Assembly (NCBI RefSeq): GCF_031987975.1
Contig: NZ_DALZYX010000003.1
Span: forward strand, 186,001 to 250,000
Direction: 5' to 3'
From: Pseudescherichia sp031987975
Lineage (GTDB): Bacteria > Pseudomonadota > Gammaproteobacteria > Enterobacterales > Enterobacteriaceae
DNA length: 64,000 bases
Below, piece by piece: positions 1-8,690 of this stretch (the stretch's first letter is position 1; each line of letters begins with the position of its first letter). Under the pieces are notes generated by a model. That model was not told the DNA's origin. It was given only the letters and a program-made list of their open reading frames with translations, and did not search any database. The translations under genes and the position numbers were made by a program.

Positions 1-157
1 AGAGTCATCACTTAAATGTATCTTGCCGCCGCAAAATGTAACGAAGAAAAACTATTCCAATACGTTACTTCCCGAATTTCATATTACCGTCAGGTACTTT
101 TTCATTGGATTTGACTAAGCGCCTGGCATTTAGCTTTTAAAGTAAATGGAGATAGAG
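1..157 (+). promoter_or_regulatory. upstream region of sdaC
   Basis: No gene is visible in these bases. They are AT-rich. A -35-like TTGACT lies at 111-116, but no clean -10 follows at the right spacing. A GGAGA Shine-Dalgarno at 148-152 fits translation from the ATG at 158. The region probably carries part of the sdaC control region, the rest being outside the window. Confidence 0.35.
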
Positions 158-1459
158 ATGGAAACCACGCAAACCAGCACTATTGTTTCGCAGGAAACGC
201 GAAGCACATGGCGTAAGAGCGATACCATGTGGATGCTGGGCCTGTACGGCACGGCGATTGGCGCAGGGGTTCTTTTCCTGCCGATTAACGCCGGCGTCGG
301 CGGTATGATCCCCCTGATCATCATGGCGATTATCGCCTTCCCGATGACCTTTTTTGCCCACCGCGGCCTGACCCGTTTCGTGCTGTCCGGGAAAAACCCC
401 GGGGAAGACATCACCGAAGTGGTGGAAGAGCACTTTGGCGTGGGGGCCGGTAAGGTCATCACCCTGCTCTACTTCTTCGCTATCTATCCGATCCTGCTGG
501 TCTACAGCGTGGCGATCACCAACACCGTGGATAGCTTCCTGACCCACCAGCTGGGCATGGTTTCGCCGCCGCGCGTCGTGCTCTCGCTGATCCTGATCGT
601 TGGCATGATGACCATCGTACGCTTTGGCGAGAAGATGATCGTGAAAGCGATGAGCATCCTGGTGTTCCCGTTTGTCATTGCCCTGATGCTGCTGGCGCTC
701 TACCTGATCCCGCAGTGGAACGGCGCAGCGCTGGAGACCCTCTCCTTTGATGCTGCCGCTAACACCGGCCAGGGCCTGTGGATGACCCTGTGGCTGGCGA
801 TCCCGGTGATGGTCTTCTCCTTCAACCACTCACCGATCATCTCCTCCTTCGCCGTTGCCAAGCGCGAAGAGTATGGTGATGAGGCTGAGAAAAAGTGCTC
901 CCGCATCCTCTCATATGCTCACATCATGATGGTGCTGACGGTAATGTTCTTCGTCTTCAGCTGCGTACTGAGCCTGGCCCCGGCCGATCTGATCGCGGCG
1001 AAAGAGCAGAACATCTCCATCCTCTCTTACCTGGCTAACCACTTCCATGCCCCGGTGATTGAGTGGATGGCACCGATTATCGCCATGGTCGCGATCACTA
1101 AATCCTTCCTCGGCCACTACCTGGGCGCGCGCGAAGGCTTTAACGGGATGGTCATTAAGTCCCTGCGCGGCAAAGGCAAAACCATTGAACTGAGCAAGCT
1201 GAACCGTATCACTGCGATCTTCATGCTGCTGACCACCTGGCTGGTGGCGACGCTGAACCCGAGCATCCTCGGCCTGATCGAGACCCTCGGCGGCCCGGTT
1301 ATCGCGATGATCCTGTTCCTGATGCCGATGTATGCCATTCAGAAAGTACCGGCCATGCGCAAATACAGCGGCCATATCAGCAACGCGTTTGTGGTGGTGA
1401 TGGGCCTGATCGCTATCTCCGCTATCTTCTACTCGCTGTATCATCTCTTTGCCGCTTAA
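158..1459 (+). CDS. sdaC: serine transporter SdaC
   Basis: Inner-membrane L-serine/H+ symporter of the hydroxy/aromatic amino acid permease family, 433 aa. About eleven hydrophobic segments run from residue ~20 (GLYGTAIGAGVLFLP) to the C-terminus, and the sequence is close to E. coli SdaC throughout (e.g. MVFSFNHSPIISSFAVAKREE). An in-frame ATG at 146 is possible, but the ATG at 158 starts with the family N-terminus METTQTST and has GGAGA six bases upstream, so I place the start at 158. sdaB follows 63 bases downstream on the same strand, so uptake and deamination of serine are coupled. Identity is very likely. Confidence 0.96.
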   Translation: METTQTSTIVSQETRSTWRKSDTMWMLGLYGTAIGAGVLFLPINAGVGGMIPLIIMAIIAFPMTFFAHRGLTRFVLSGKNPGEDITEVVEEHFGVGAGKVITLLYFFAIYPILLVYSVAITNTVDSFLTHQLGMVSPPRVVLSLILIVGMMTIVRFGEKMIVKAMSILVFPFVIALMLLALYLIPQWNGAALETLSFDAAANTGQGLWMTLWLAIPVMVFSFNHSPIISSFAVAKREEYGDEAEKKCSRILSYAHIMMVLTVMFFVFSCVLSLAPADLIAAKEQNISILSYLANHFHAPVIEWMAPIIAMVAITKSFLGHYLGAREGFNGMVIKSLRGKGKTIELSKLNRITAIFMLLTTWLVATLNPSILGLIETLGGPVIAMILFLMPMYAIQKVPAMRKYSGHISNAFVVVMGLIAISAIFYSLYHLFAA

Positions 1460-1472
1460 TTAGCTCCCCCCT

Positions 1473-1492
1473 CGCCGCCCACCCGGGCGGCG
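1473..1492 (+). terminator. GC-rich hairpin between sdaC and sdaB
   Basis: CGCCGCCC at 1473-1480 pairs perfectly with GGGCGGCG at 1485-1492 across a four-base loop. No T tract follows, so it is more likely an mRNA-stabilising or attenuating hairpin inside the sdaCB transcript than a full terminator. Confidence 0.55.
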
Positions 1493-1522
1493 AACCCAAA
1501 CCAACGCTCTGGACAATGCATT

Positions 1523-2890
1523 ATGATCAGCGTATTCGATATCTTTAAAATTGGTATTGGTCCCTCCAGCTCGCATACCGTCGGGCCAATGAAAGCCGGA
1601 AAGCAGTTCATTGATGACCTCATTAACCGCGGGATCCTTGCCGATACGACGCGTGTCGTGGTTGACGTCTATGGCTCGCTGTCCCTTACCGGCAAAGGTC
1701 ACCATACCGATATTGCCATTATTATGGGCCTTGCGGGCAACCTGCCGGACAGCGTCGATATTGATGCCATCCCGGCGTTTATTGCGGATGTGAGCGCCCG
1801 GGGCCGTCTGCCGCTGGCGAACGGTCAGCATGAGGTGGATTTTCCTCTTGAGCAGAGCATGAATTTCCATGCTGATAATCTCTCCCTGCATGAAAACGGG
1901 ATGCGCATCAGCGCCCTGGCCGGTGAGCAGTTGCTCTATAGCCAGACCTACTACTCCATCGGCGGCGGGTTTATCGTTGATGAGGCGCACTTCGGTCAAG
2001 CCAACTTCTCGCCGGTAGCCGTGCCTTATCCCTATAAGAGCGCTGCCGATCTGCAGCGTCACTGCCAGCAGACCGGCCTGTCGCTCTCCGGACTGATGAT
2101 GGAGAACGAGCTGGCCCTGCACAGTAAAGCGGCGCTGGAGCAGCACTTCGCCAGCGTCTGGGCGGTGATGCGCGGCGGAATCGAGCGCGGCACGACCACC
2201 GAAGGGGCATTACCAGGCAAGCTGCGCGTACCGCGTCGGGCAGCAGCGCTGCGCCGGATGCTGGTGAGCAGCGATAAAACCAGCAGCGATCCGATGGCGG
2301 TCGTTGACTGGATCAACATGTTTGCGCTGGCGGTAAACGAAGAGAACGCCGCTGGGGGGCGCGTGGTGACAGCCCCTACCAACGGCGCATGCGGCATCGT
2401 TCCTGCTGTGCTGGCCTATTACGATAAATTTATCCGCGAAGTGAACGCTAACTCGCTGGCGCGCTACCTGCTGGTATGCAGCGCCATCGGCTCGCTCTAT
2501 AAGATGAACGCCTCTATCTCCGGCGCGGAGGTAGGCTGCCAGGGCGAAGTGGGCGTCGCCTGCTCAATGGCGGCGGCCGGGCTGACAGAGCTGCTGGGCG
2601 GCAGCCCGGCGCAGGTCTGCATTGCGGCGGAAATCGGCATGGAGCACAACCTGGGACTTACCTGCGATCCGGTTGCCGGTCAGGTTCAGGTTCCCTGTAT
2701 CGAGCGTAACGCCATCGCCTCCGTCAAAGCGGTCAATGCTGCACGCATGGCCCTGCGCCGTACCAGCGAGCCGCGCGTCTGCCTCGACAGAGTCATTGAG
2801 ACGATGTACGAGACCGGCAAGGATATGAACGCCAAATATCGGGAGACCTCCCGCGGCGGGCTGGCAATGAAAATCGTCGCCTGCGACTGA
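1523..2890 (+). CDS. sdaB: L-serine dehydratase SdaB (L-serine deaminase 2)
   Basis: Cytoplasmic iron-sulfur enzyme that converts L-serine to pyruvate and ammonia, 455 aa, the family's usual length. The N-terminal beta domain starts MISVFDIFKIGIGPSSSHTVGPM. The C-terminal alpha domain carries the cysteine-bearing segments TAPTNGACGIVPA, SGAEVGCQGEVGVACSM and LTCDPVAGQVQVPC, which supply the cluster ligands in this family. It follows sdaC in the same orientation, as in E. coli, so imported serine is used directly. No defect seen. Confidence 0.96.
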   Translation: MISVFDIFKIGIGPSSSHTVGPMKAGKQFIDDLINRGILADTTRVVVDVYGSLSLTGKGHHTDIAIIMGLAGNLPDSVDIDAIPAFIADVSARGRLPLANGQHEVDFPLEQSMNFHADNLSLHENGMRISALAGEQLLYSQTYYSIGGGFIVDEAHFGQANFSPVAVPYPYKSAADLQRHCQQTGLSLSGLMMENELALHSKAALEQHFASVWAVMRGGIERGTTTEGALPGKLRVPRRAAALRRMLVSSDKTSSDPMAVVDWINMFALAVNEENAAGGRVVTAPTNGACGIVPAVLAYYDKFIREVNANSLARYLLVCSAIGSLYKMNASISGAEVGCQGEVGVACSMAAAGLTELLGGSPAQVCIAAEIGMEHNLGLTCDPVAGQVQVPCIERNAIASVKAVNAARMALRRTSEPRVCLDRVIETMYETGKDMNAKYRETSRGGLAMKIVACD

Positions 2891-2967
2891 TCCCCTTCGG
2901 GTGATGAATGGTCTCCGCCTCCCGTCAATGATACCCTTAGCCGGTCTGTCATTGTCGGGAGGCTTAC

Positions 2968-3723
2968 GTGGCCATTCATCTGCTTATCGTTGATGCGCTT
3001 AACCTTATTCGTCGTATTCATGCCGTACAGGGTTCGCCCTGCGTGGATGCCTGTTCGCACGCCCTGGGACAGCTGATTGTTCACAGCCAGCCGACCCATG
3101 CGGTGGCGGTGTTTGACGACGAGGCCCGCAGCAGCGGCTGGCGGCATCAGAAGCTGCCGGACTACAAGGCAGGCCGCCCACCGATGCCCGACTCCCTGCA
3201 CGATGAAATGCCTGCCCTGCGCGCCGCCTTTGAACAGCGCGGCGTGCGCTGCTGGATCTCCGAGGGCAACGAGGCGGACGATCTCGCCGCCACGCTGGCG
3301 GTGAAGGTAGCCCAGGCGGGGCATCAGGCGACCATCGTCTCGACCGACAAAGGCTACTGCCAGCTACTCTCCCCCACTCTGCGCATTCGCGACTACTTCC
3401 AGAAGCGCTGGCTGGATGCCCCCTTTATCGAGAGCGAGTTTGGCGTTCTGCCGGAGCAGCTAACGGACTTCTGGGGACTGGCGGGCATCAGCAGTTCGAA
3501 AATACCCGGCGTCGCGGGGATTGGTCAGAAGAGCGCCGCCCAGCTGCTGGCGCAGTTTCACACTTTAGAAGGGATCTATGCCCATCTGAACGATGTGCCA
3601 GAGAAGTGGCGCAGCAAGCTGGAGGCTCACCGGGAGATGGCGTTTATCTGCCGCGAGGTGGCACAGCTCCAGACGGATCTGCACCTCGACGGCAATTTAC
3701 AACAGCTAAGGTTAATCGCGTAG
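2968..3723 (+). CDS. xni: flap endonuclease Xni (ExoIX)
   Basis: FEN-family 5' nuclease, 251 aa, related to the 5'-nuclease domain of DNA polymerase I and thought to act on branched DNA. The start is GTG (2968) with a GGGAGG ribosome site at 2957-2962. Acidic metal-binding segments are visible: LLIVDALNLIRR, VAVFDDE, EGNEADDLAATLA and VSTDKGYCQLL. The helix-hairpin-helix (SSKIPGVAGIGQKSAAQLL) lies near residue 175. Its C-terminal stop is followed at once by a REP element, and it converges on rlmM. Confidence 0.94.
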   Translation: MAIHLLIVDALNLIRRIHAVQGSPCVDACSHALGQLIVHSQPTHAVAVFDDEARSSGWRHQKLPDYKAGRPPMPDSLHDEMPALRAAFEQRGVRCWISEGNEADDLAATLAVKVAQAGHQATIVSTDKGYCQLLSPTLRIRDYFQKRWLDAPFIESEFGVLPEQLTDFWGLAGISSSKIPGVAGIGQKSAAQLLAQFHTLEGIYAHLNDVPEKWRSKLEAHREMAFICREVAQLQTDLHLDGNLQQLRLIA

Positions 3724-3749
3724 GCCCGGTAAGCGCAGCGCCACCGGGC
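3724..3749. repeat. REP palindrome between xni and rlmM
   Basis: Imperfect palindrome: GCCCGGT at 3724-3730 pairs with ACCGGGC at 3743-3749 around a GC-rich loop. This is the standard enterobacterial REP layout. It lies between convergent genes, where such elements are usual. A related copy is at 8656-8681. Confidence 0.7.
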
Positions 3750-3762
3750 GAAACGGTCTGTT

Positions 3763-4863
3763 CTAGCGTTCGTCGCGACGGCCACCGACGGCCGCCCACC
3801 AGCGACGGACGTGCACCGTCACCTCTTCGCGGTCGTGATAGAGCTGACGGGCCTGGATCTGGGCGTTAATGCCGTTCTCCTCCAGCTGCTGCTGGATATA
3901 AGCCAGGTTGTTTGATACTTCCTCATAGCGCTTCTTCATCGGCAGCTTGAGGTTGAAGATAGCCTCCCGGCACCAGCCGTTAACCAGCCACTGGGCCATC
4001 AGCGCCGCCACCTTAGCAGGCTTTTCCACCATATCGCACACCAGCCAGGTAATGTTGCTCCGCGTCGGGCGATACTTAAAGCCATCTTCTCGCAGCCAGG
4101 TCACCTGCCCGGTATCCATCAGGCTCTGCGCCATCGGGCCGTTATCCACTGACGCGACCCACATGTTGCGCTTCACCAGCTGATAGGTCCAGCCGCCAGG
4201 GCAGGCACCCAAATCAACGGCGTGCATGCCGTTTGCCAGACGCTCGTCCCACTCGTCCGCCGGGATAAAGACGTGGAACGCCTCTTCCAGCTTCAGCGTA
4301 GAGCGGCTCGGCGCATCAGCCGGGAACTTCAGACGCGGAATGCCCATATAGAATGGTGAGTTGTTGTCGGAGTAAGAGTAGCCGGTATAGCAGCAGCCAG
4401 GAGCGATAAAGAAGACGTGCACCACCGGACGCTTAGCGGTTTCGTAGCTGGTGAGGATCTTCGCCTCGCGCAGCGCAGCGCGCAGCGGCACGGTGAACTT
4501 GCGGCAGAATTTCATCAGCTCTTTGCTTTCGTTGGTATCGGCAACCTCAACGCGCAGTTCGCCGCCCTTTTCTACCACACCCTGCAGCATGCCGACGATG
4601 GGCGTGATGCGATCTTCCGGGGGCAGATCCTGCAGCAGCTCGCCAACCACGAACATCTGGCGAACAAAAATCAGCGAGCTGAACGGCAGCTCCCGCGCCA
4701 GCTTGTCGGCCTCTTCCGCCTGATAGCACTCAAAAATGACATACCCGGCGTTCTCTTTAACGCGGGCAAAGCCAAACACGTTCAGCCGCCCGGCCTTATC
4801 GGTAATCTCTGCGGCACACTCTTTTTCAAATCCGGGGCGACACAACAATACAAGCTTATTCAT
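3763..4863 (-). CDS. rlmM: 23S rRNA 2'-O-ribose C2498 methyltransferase RlmM
   Basis: SAM-dependent methyltransferase of 366 aa that modifies C2498 in the peptidyl-transferase centre of 23S rRNA. The N-terminal THUMP-like part (about residues 1-170) is followed by a Rossmann-fold RrmJ/FtsJ-type domain. The SAM-binding motif is DLGACPGGWTYQLVKR, and the catalytic region includes WLVCDMVEKPAKVA and the lysine in IFNLKLPMKKRYEE. Its 5' end overlaps the 3' end of ygdD by 8 bases, so the two are probably co-transcribed. Confidence 0.95.
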   Translation of the reverse strand: MNKLVLLCRPGFEKECAAEITDKAGRLNVFGFARVKENAGYVIFECYQAEEADKLARELPFSSLIFVRQMFVVGELLQDLPPEDRITPIVGMLQGVVEKGGELRVEVADTNESKELMKFCRKFTVPLRAALREAKILTSYETAKRPVVHVFFIAPGCCYTGYSYSDNNSPFYMGIPRLKFPADAPSRSTLKLEEAFHVFIPADEWDERLANGMHAVDLGACPGGWTYQLVKRNMWVASVDNGPMAQSLMDTGQVTWLREDGFKYRPTRSNITWLVCDMVEKPAKVAALMAQWLVNGWCREAIFNLKLPMKKRYEEVSNNLAYIQQQLEENGINAQIQARQLYHDREEVTVHVRRWWAAVGGRRDER

Positions 4864-5251
4864 GACCAGGGCCTTTACGTTTCAGACGAATTGCGCCAAT
4901 TAACATTAATACCCAGCCGGTAAGGAAGCTGACGCCGCCGACCGGGGTGACAAACGCCCACAGGCGCAGATGCGACAGCGCAAGGCAGTAGAGACTCCCG
5001 CTGAACAGTACCGTACCCAGCGCCAGGAAGACGCTGCTCCAGTAGAACCAGATGCTGATCCGGCGCTGCATGGCTACCGCCAGGCCCAGTACCGCCAGGG
5101 TATGAAACGCCTGGTACTCAAGACCGGTCTGGATCCAGCCCATCTCGGCGGCACCTAACGATTTACTTAATACGTGTGCGCCAAAGGCGCCAAGGGCCAC
5201 AAAAACAAAACCGCTGATAGCGGCAAAAATCAGCATAAATCGGCTGGTCAT
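4856..5251 (-). CDS. ygdD: DUF423 inner-membrane protein YgdD
   Basis: Small integral membrane protein of 131 aa, DUF423 family, function unknown. Four hydrophobic segments are visible: residues ~5-27, ~48-65, ~70-90 and ~98-120. The family feature FGAFGAHVL is present as LGAFGAHVLSK near the N-terminus. It lies between gcvA and rlmM in the order seen in E. coli and overlaps rlmM by 8 bases. Confidence 0.9.
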   Translation of the reverse strand: MTSRFMLIFAAISGFVFVALGAFGAHVLSKSLGAAEMGWIQTGLEYQAFHTLAVLGLAVAMQRRISIWFYWSSVFLALGTVLFSGSLYCLALSHLRLWAFVTPVGGVSFLTGWVLMLIGAIRLKRKGPGHE

Positions 5252-5294
5252 AGTCTTACCCTAAAGTCATGCGCTAACTACGCGCCTTAATAAG

Positions 5295-6209
5295 TTATTG
5301 CTCATAGCGAAAGCGAAATTTTTCCTGCTCGGCTGCCGCTTTGGCCAGGATCCACTGGCGAAAGGCGGCTATTTTACCCAGTTCTGCCTGACTGTCATGA
5401 CAAACCAGATAAAAGGCGTTTTTGCTGACCAGCACGTCGTTAAACGGACAGGCCAGGCGCCCGGCTTCGATCTCCGACTGGGCCATAACGTTATTCGCCA
5501 GCGCAATGCCCTGACCGTGTATGGCCGCCTGCAGCACCATTGCACTGTGGCTGAAGATCGGTCCCTGCTGCACGTTGAGGTTCAGGCCCAGCTGGCGGGT
5601 GTAGGTCTGCCAGTCGCGCCGGGAGGCATCATGCAGCAGCGTATGCTTTGCCAGGTCCTCGGGCGTTTTTAGCGGTTTATCACCGGTGAGCAACAGCGGC
5701 GAGCAGACCGGCAGCAGATATTCTGCGTATAATTTTTCTACACGCAAGCCGGGCCAGTTTCCCCGTCCATAAAAAATCGCCACGTCGACATCGTCTGCCA
5801 GCTTATCAACCTCACGGTCCACGGCCTGGATGCGAACGTCGATTCCCGGATAAGCTGAGTTAAAGCTAGAGAGCCTCGGAACCAGCCACTGAATGGCAAA
5901 ACTGGGCAGTAAACTGACGGTTAACGCCCCTTTTGCGCTGCGCGACTGAAGCTTGCGCGTGGCCTCGGTGAGCTGAGAAAAAATCTCTTTGATATCCTGA
6001 AAATAGCTCTGTCCCTCCTCCGTCAACAGCAGGGATCGGTTGCGACGACGGAACAGCTTGAGTCCAAGAAAATCCTCAAGAGACTTGATCTGGTGGCTTA
6101 CTGCGGCCTGCGTCACAAAAAGCTCATCGGCAGCGCGAGTAAAACTTAAATGGCGGGCGGCAGCATCAAAAACACGTAATGCATTTAAGGGCGGTAATCG
6201 CTTAGACAT
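5295..6209 (-). CDS. gcvA: glycine cleavage regulator GcvA
   Basis: LysR-type DNA-binding regulator, 304 aa. It activates or represses the glycine cleavage operon and activates the small RNA gene gcvB. The N-terminal helix-turn-helix (LNALRVFDAAARHLSFTRAADELFVTQAAVSHQ, in two adjoining helices) covers residues ~8-40, and a periplasmic-binding-like effector domain follows. It is divergent from gcvB, whose promoter is about 100 bases upstream, the same arrangement as in E. coli. Confidence 0.96.
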   Translation of the reverse strand: MSKRLPPLNALRVFDAAARHLSFTRAADELFVTQAAVSHQIKSLEDFLGLKLFRRRNRSLLLTEEGQSYFQDIKEIFSQLTEATRKLQSRSAKGALTVSLLPSFAIQWLVPRLSSFNSAYPGIDVRIQAVDREVDKLADDVDVAIFYGRGNWPGLRVEKLYAEYLLPVCSPLLLTGDKPLKTPEDLAKHTLLHDASRRDWQTYTRQLGLNLNVQQGPIFSHSAMVLQAAIHGQGIALANNVMAQSEIEAGRLACPFNDVLVSKNAFYLVCHDSQAELGKIAAFRQWILAKAAAEQEKFRFRYEQ

Positions 6210-6304
6210 GGGTTATTTTGGCTTAGGTGTTAAATCATTTTAACAAACAGGAAACAATAGGTTACCTATTAGTTTTTTTTATCTGAGCCATTATAAATTG
6301 TCCG

Positions 6305-6333
6305 TTGAGGAACTACCAGCAAATACCTATAGT
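6305..6333 (+). promoter_or_regulatory. gcvB promoter
   Basis: TTGAGG (6305-6310), a 17-base spacer and TATAGT (6328-6333) form a sigma-70 promoter. The inferred first base of GcvB is at 6340, six bases beyond the -10. GcvA would bind the gcvA-gcvB gap (6210-6305). Confidence 0.8.
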
Positions 6334-6339
6334 GGCGGC

Positions 6340-6545
6340 ACTTCCTGAGCCGGAACGAAAAGCTTTTTTTGGAATGCGTGTTCTGATGGGCTTTTGGCTT
6401 ACGGTTGTGATGTTGTGTTGTTGTGTTTGCATTTGGTCTGCACTTCAGACCACGGTAGTAAAACTACCCTATTTCACTTCCTGTACATTTACCCTGTCTG
6501 TCCATAGTGATTAATGTAGCACCGCGAATTGCGGTGCTTTTTTTT
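6340..6545 (+). ncRNA. gcvB: small regulatory RNA GcvB
   Basis: About 206 nt, starting ACTTCCTGAGCCGGAACG as E. coli GcvB does. The G/U-rich R1 seed (GTTGTGATGTTGTG and on, 6404-6430), which pairs with many amino-acid transporter mRNAs, is intact. The 3' end is the conserved terminator GCACCGCGAATTGCGGTGC plus eight T (6538-6545). It is Hfq-dependent in relatives. Stem 1 differs from E. coli in a paired way: AAAAGC opposite GCTTTT, where E. coli has AAAAGTT opposite AACTTTT. This supports a real structured RNA. The small reading frame across it is not a gene. Confidence 0.96.
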
Positions 6546-6573
6546 ACTCTTTTTTCAACAGCTTAACCAGAGA

Positions 6574-6801
6574 TTATTTCTCCAGCGCGACCATCTCTTT
6601 CACGTCGCTGCGGTTAATCTGCTGTTTGTTACCGTTCGCATCCTTATACGAAATCATCCCGGTTTGATCGTCAGTCTTCGGCTTACCATCAGAAACGATA
6701 GTACGACCGTCATTGGTATGCATAACATAGTTCGGACCAGAACAGGCGCTCAGGGCAAAAGCCAGTGTACAAGCAGAGATAATTGCGGCAGTCTTTTTCA
6801 T
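6574..6801 (-). CDS. ygdI: small DUF903 lipoprotein YgdI
   Basis: 75-aa predicted lipoprotein. The signal peptide MKKTAAIISACTLAFALSAC ends in an LSAC lipobox, so Cys20 would be lipidated. The mature part is a short SH3-like DUF903 domain (YVMHTNDGRTIVSDGKPK, then GMISYKDANGNKQQINRSDV). YgdR at 35022-35240 is a paralogue with the same fold. A good ribosome site (GGAG) precedes the ATG. Function is unknown. Confidence 0.9.
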   Translation of the reverse strand: MKKTAAIISACTLAFALSACSGPNYVMHTNDGRTIVSDGKPKTDDQTGMISYKDANGNKQQINRSDVKEMVALEK

Positions 6802-6993
6802 CTTCTTCTCCTTTTAGCAATAAATGCTATTCAAACCGTCTTTCATAACAGGCTTCAATCGTCACCTAACACTTATCAGCATAATCGGCTTACATAATTT
6901 CGCCAGGATAAACAGATAATTCCGATGGTTAGCACTTTGCTTGTACATTGGTGAAAATTGCGCGACGATCCTTATATCGATATGAGGAATTTT

Positions 6994-8199
6994 ATGAACG
7001 CTTTTAACCCTGCGCAATTTCGTGCTCAGTTTCCGGCGCTTGCCGATGCCGGTATCTACCTGGACTCTGCTGCTACGGCGTTAAAGCCCCAGGCGGTTAT
7101 CGACGCGACGCAGCAGTTCTACAGCCTGAGCGCGGGCAACGTCCACCGCAGCCAGTTTGCCGAGGCTCAGCGCCTGACGGCACGCTACGAAGCGGCACGG
7201 GATCGCGTTGCCGCCCTGCTTAACGCCCCCTCCGGCAAGAATATCGTCTGGACCCGAGGCACCACCGAAGCCATCAATATGGTCGCTCAGTGCTACGCCC
7301 GCCCTCGCCTTAAGGAGGGAGATGAGATTATCGTCAGCGTAGCCGAGCATCATGCCAACCTGGTGCCGTGGCTCATGGTGGCGGAGCAGACCGGCGCGCG
7401 CATCGTTCAGCTGCCGCTGGCGGCCAACGGCGTCCCGGATGTAGAGCAGCTCGACGGGCTGATCACGCCCCGCAGCCGTATTCTCGCTCTCGGGCAGATG
7501 TCTAACGTCACCGGCGGCTGTCCGGATCTGGCCCGCGCTACCGCTTACGCCCACAGCGCAGGGATGATTGTCGTGGTCGATGGCGCGCAGGGGGCGGTGC
7601 ACTTCCCCGCCGACGTCCAGAAGCTGGGCATCGATTTCTACGCCTTCTCCGGCCACAAGCTCTACGGCCCGACCGGCATCGGCGTGCTCTATGGCAAGGC
7701 CAGCCTGCTGGATGAGATGTCGCCCTGGCTGGGCGGCGGCAAGATGATCGCCGAAGTGACTTTTGACGGCTTTACGACCCAGCCCGTTCCGTATCGCCTG
7801 GAGGCGGGTACGCCGAACGTTGCTGGCGTGATAGGTCTCTGCGCTGCACTGGAGTGGCTGGAGGGGTTTGATATCGTGCAGGCCGAGAGCTATAGCCGTG
7901 GTCTGGCAACCCTGGCTGAAGAGGCGCTGGCTCAGCGACCGGGTTTCCGCTCGTTCCGCTGCCAGGACTCCAGCCTGCTGGCGTTCGATTTTGCCGGCGT
8001 TCACCACAGCGATATGGTTACCCTGCTGGCGGAGTACGGCATCGCCCTGCGCGCCGGACAGCACTGCGCCCAGCCGCTGCTGGCAGCCCTTGGGGTGAGC
8101 GGGACGCTGCGCGCCTCGTTTGCGCCCTACAACACGAAGGCGGACGTCGATGCGCTGGTTAACGCCGTCGATCGCGCCCTTGAGATATTGGTGGATTAA
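6994..8199 (+). CDS. csdA: cysteine desulfurase CsdA
   Basis: PLP-dependent cysteine desulfurase/sulfinate desulfinase, 401 aa. It takes sulfur from cysteine and passes it to CsdE. The PLP lysine lies in FSGHKLYGPTG, and the catalytic cysteine in RAGQHCAQPLLA near residue 358. The start is the ATG at 6994 (MNAFNPAQFRAQFPAL), which matches the family N-terminus and has TGAGGA at 6983-6988; an upstream TTG at 6958 would add 12 unsupported residues. Its stop overlaps the csdE start (TAATG), which indicates translational coupling. Confidence 0.95.
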   Translation: MNAFNPAQFRAQFPALADAGIYLDSAATALKPQAVIDATQQFYSLSAGNVHRSQFAEAQRLTARYEAARDRVAALLNAPSGKNIVWTRGTTEAINMVAQCYARPRLKEGDEIIVSVAEHHANLVPWLMVAEQTGARIVQLPLAANGVPDVEQLDGLITPRSRILALGQMSNVTGGCPDLARATAYAHSAGMIVVVDGAQGAVHFPADVQKLGIDFYAFSGHKLYGPTGIGVLYGKASLLDEMSPWLGGGKMIAEVTFDGFTTQPVPYRLEAGTPNVAGVIGLCAALEWLEGFDIVQAESYSRGLATLAEEALAQRPGFRSFRCQDSSLLAFDFAGVHHSDMVTLLAEYGIALRAGQHCAQPLLAALGVSGTLRASFAPYNTKADVDALVNAVDRALEILVD

Positions 8200-8642
8200 T
8201 GACTAGCCCTGCTTTTGCCGGACACCCGTTTGGCACCGCCGTCACCGAAGAGACGCTAAAAAAGACCTTTGGCCCGCTGACCCAGTGGGAAGATAAGTAT
8301 CGCCAGCTGATTATGCTCGGCAAGCAGCTGCCGCCCCTGTCGGAGGAGCTAAAGGCGCAGGCCCGGGAGATTCCCGGCTGTGAAAATCGGGTCTGGCTCG
8401 GCCACACTCGTGCGGCGACGGGAAAAATACACTTCTTCGGCGACAGCGAGGGGCGCATCGTGCGCGGCCTGCTGGCGGTGCTGCTAACGGCCATCGAGGG
8501 CAAAAACGCCGAAGCGCTGCTGGCGAGCGATCCGCTGGCGCTGTTTGATGAGCTGGGCCTGCGCGCCCAGCTGAGCGCCTCGCGTAACCAGGGCCTGACG
8601 GCGCTGAGCGAGGCGGTGGTTGAGGCGGCGCGTCAGGGGTGA
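8199..8642 (+). CDS. csdE: sulfur acceptor protein CsdE
   Basis: SufE-family sulfur acceptor of 147 aa that receives persulfide from CsdA. The acceptor cysteine is in AREIPGCENRVWLG (Cys61), and the fold-defining QWEDKYRQLIMLGK lies at residues ~29-42. It is coupled to csdA by a one-base stop/start overlap. The neighbouring convergent tcdA (csdL) encodes the third member of this tRNA-linked sulfur system. Confidence 0.94.
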   Translation: MTSPAFAGHPFGTAVTEETLKKTFGPLTQWEDKYRQLIMLGKQLPPLSEELKAQAREIPGCENRVWLGHTRAATGKIHFFGDSEGRIVRGLLAVLLTAIEGKNAEALLASDPLALFDELGLRAQLSASRNQGLTALSEAVVEAARQG

Positions 8643-8655
8643 ATATGCCCGTATT

Positions 8656-8681
8656 GCCCGGTGGCGCTGCGCTTACCGGGC
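8656..8681. repeat. REP palindrome between csdE and tcdA
   Basis: GCCCGGT at 8656-8662 pairs with ACCGGGC at 8675-8681 around GGCGCTGCGCTT. This is the same REP type as at 3724-3749, again between convergent genes. Confidence 0.7.
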
Positions 8682-8690
8682 CTACAAAAC

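Noticed and set aside
1473..1492. Strong hairpin taken as a full rho-independent terminator after sdaC
   Set aside because: No T tract follows, and sdaB is 30 bases downstream on the same strand, so a full stop to transcription is unlikely.
6305..6514. 69-codon plus-strand reading frame over the gcvA-ygdI gap
   Set aside because: It lies on the GcvB promoter and RNA; conservation there is explained by the sRNA. No ribosome site.
6958..6993. Longer CsdA start (TTG at 6958)
   Set aside because: The extra 12 residues have no family support, and the ATG at 6994 has a better ribosome site.
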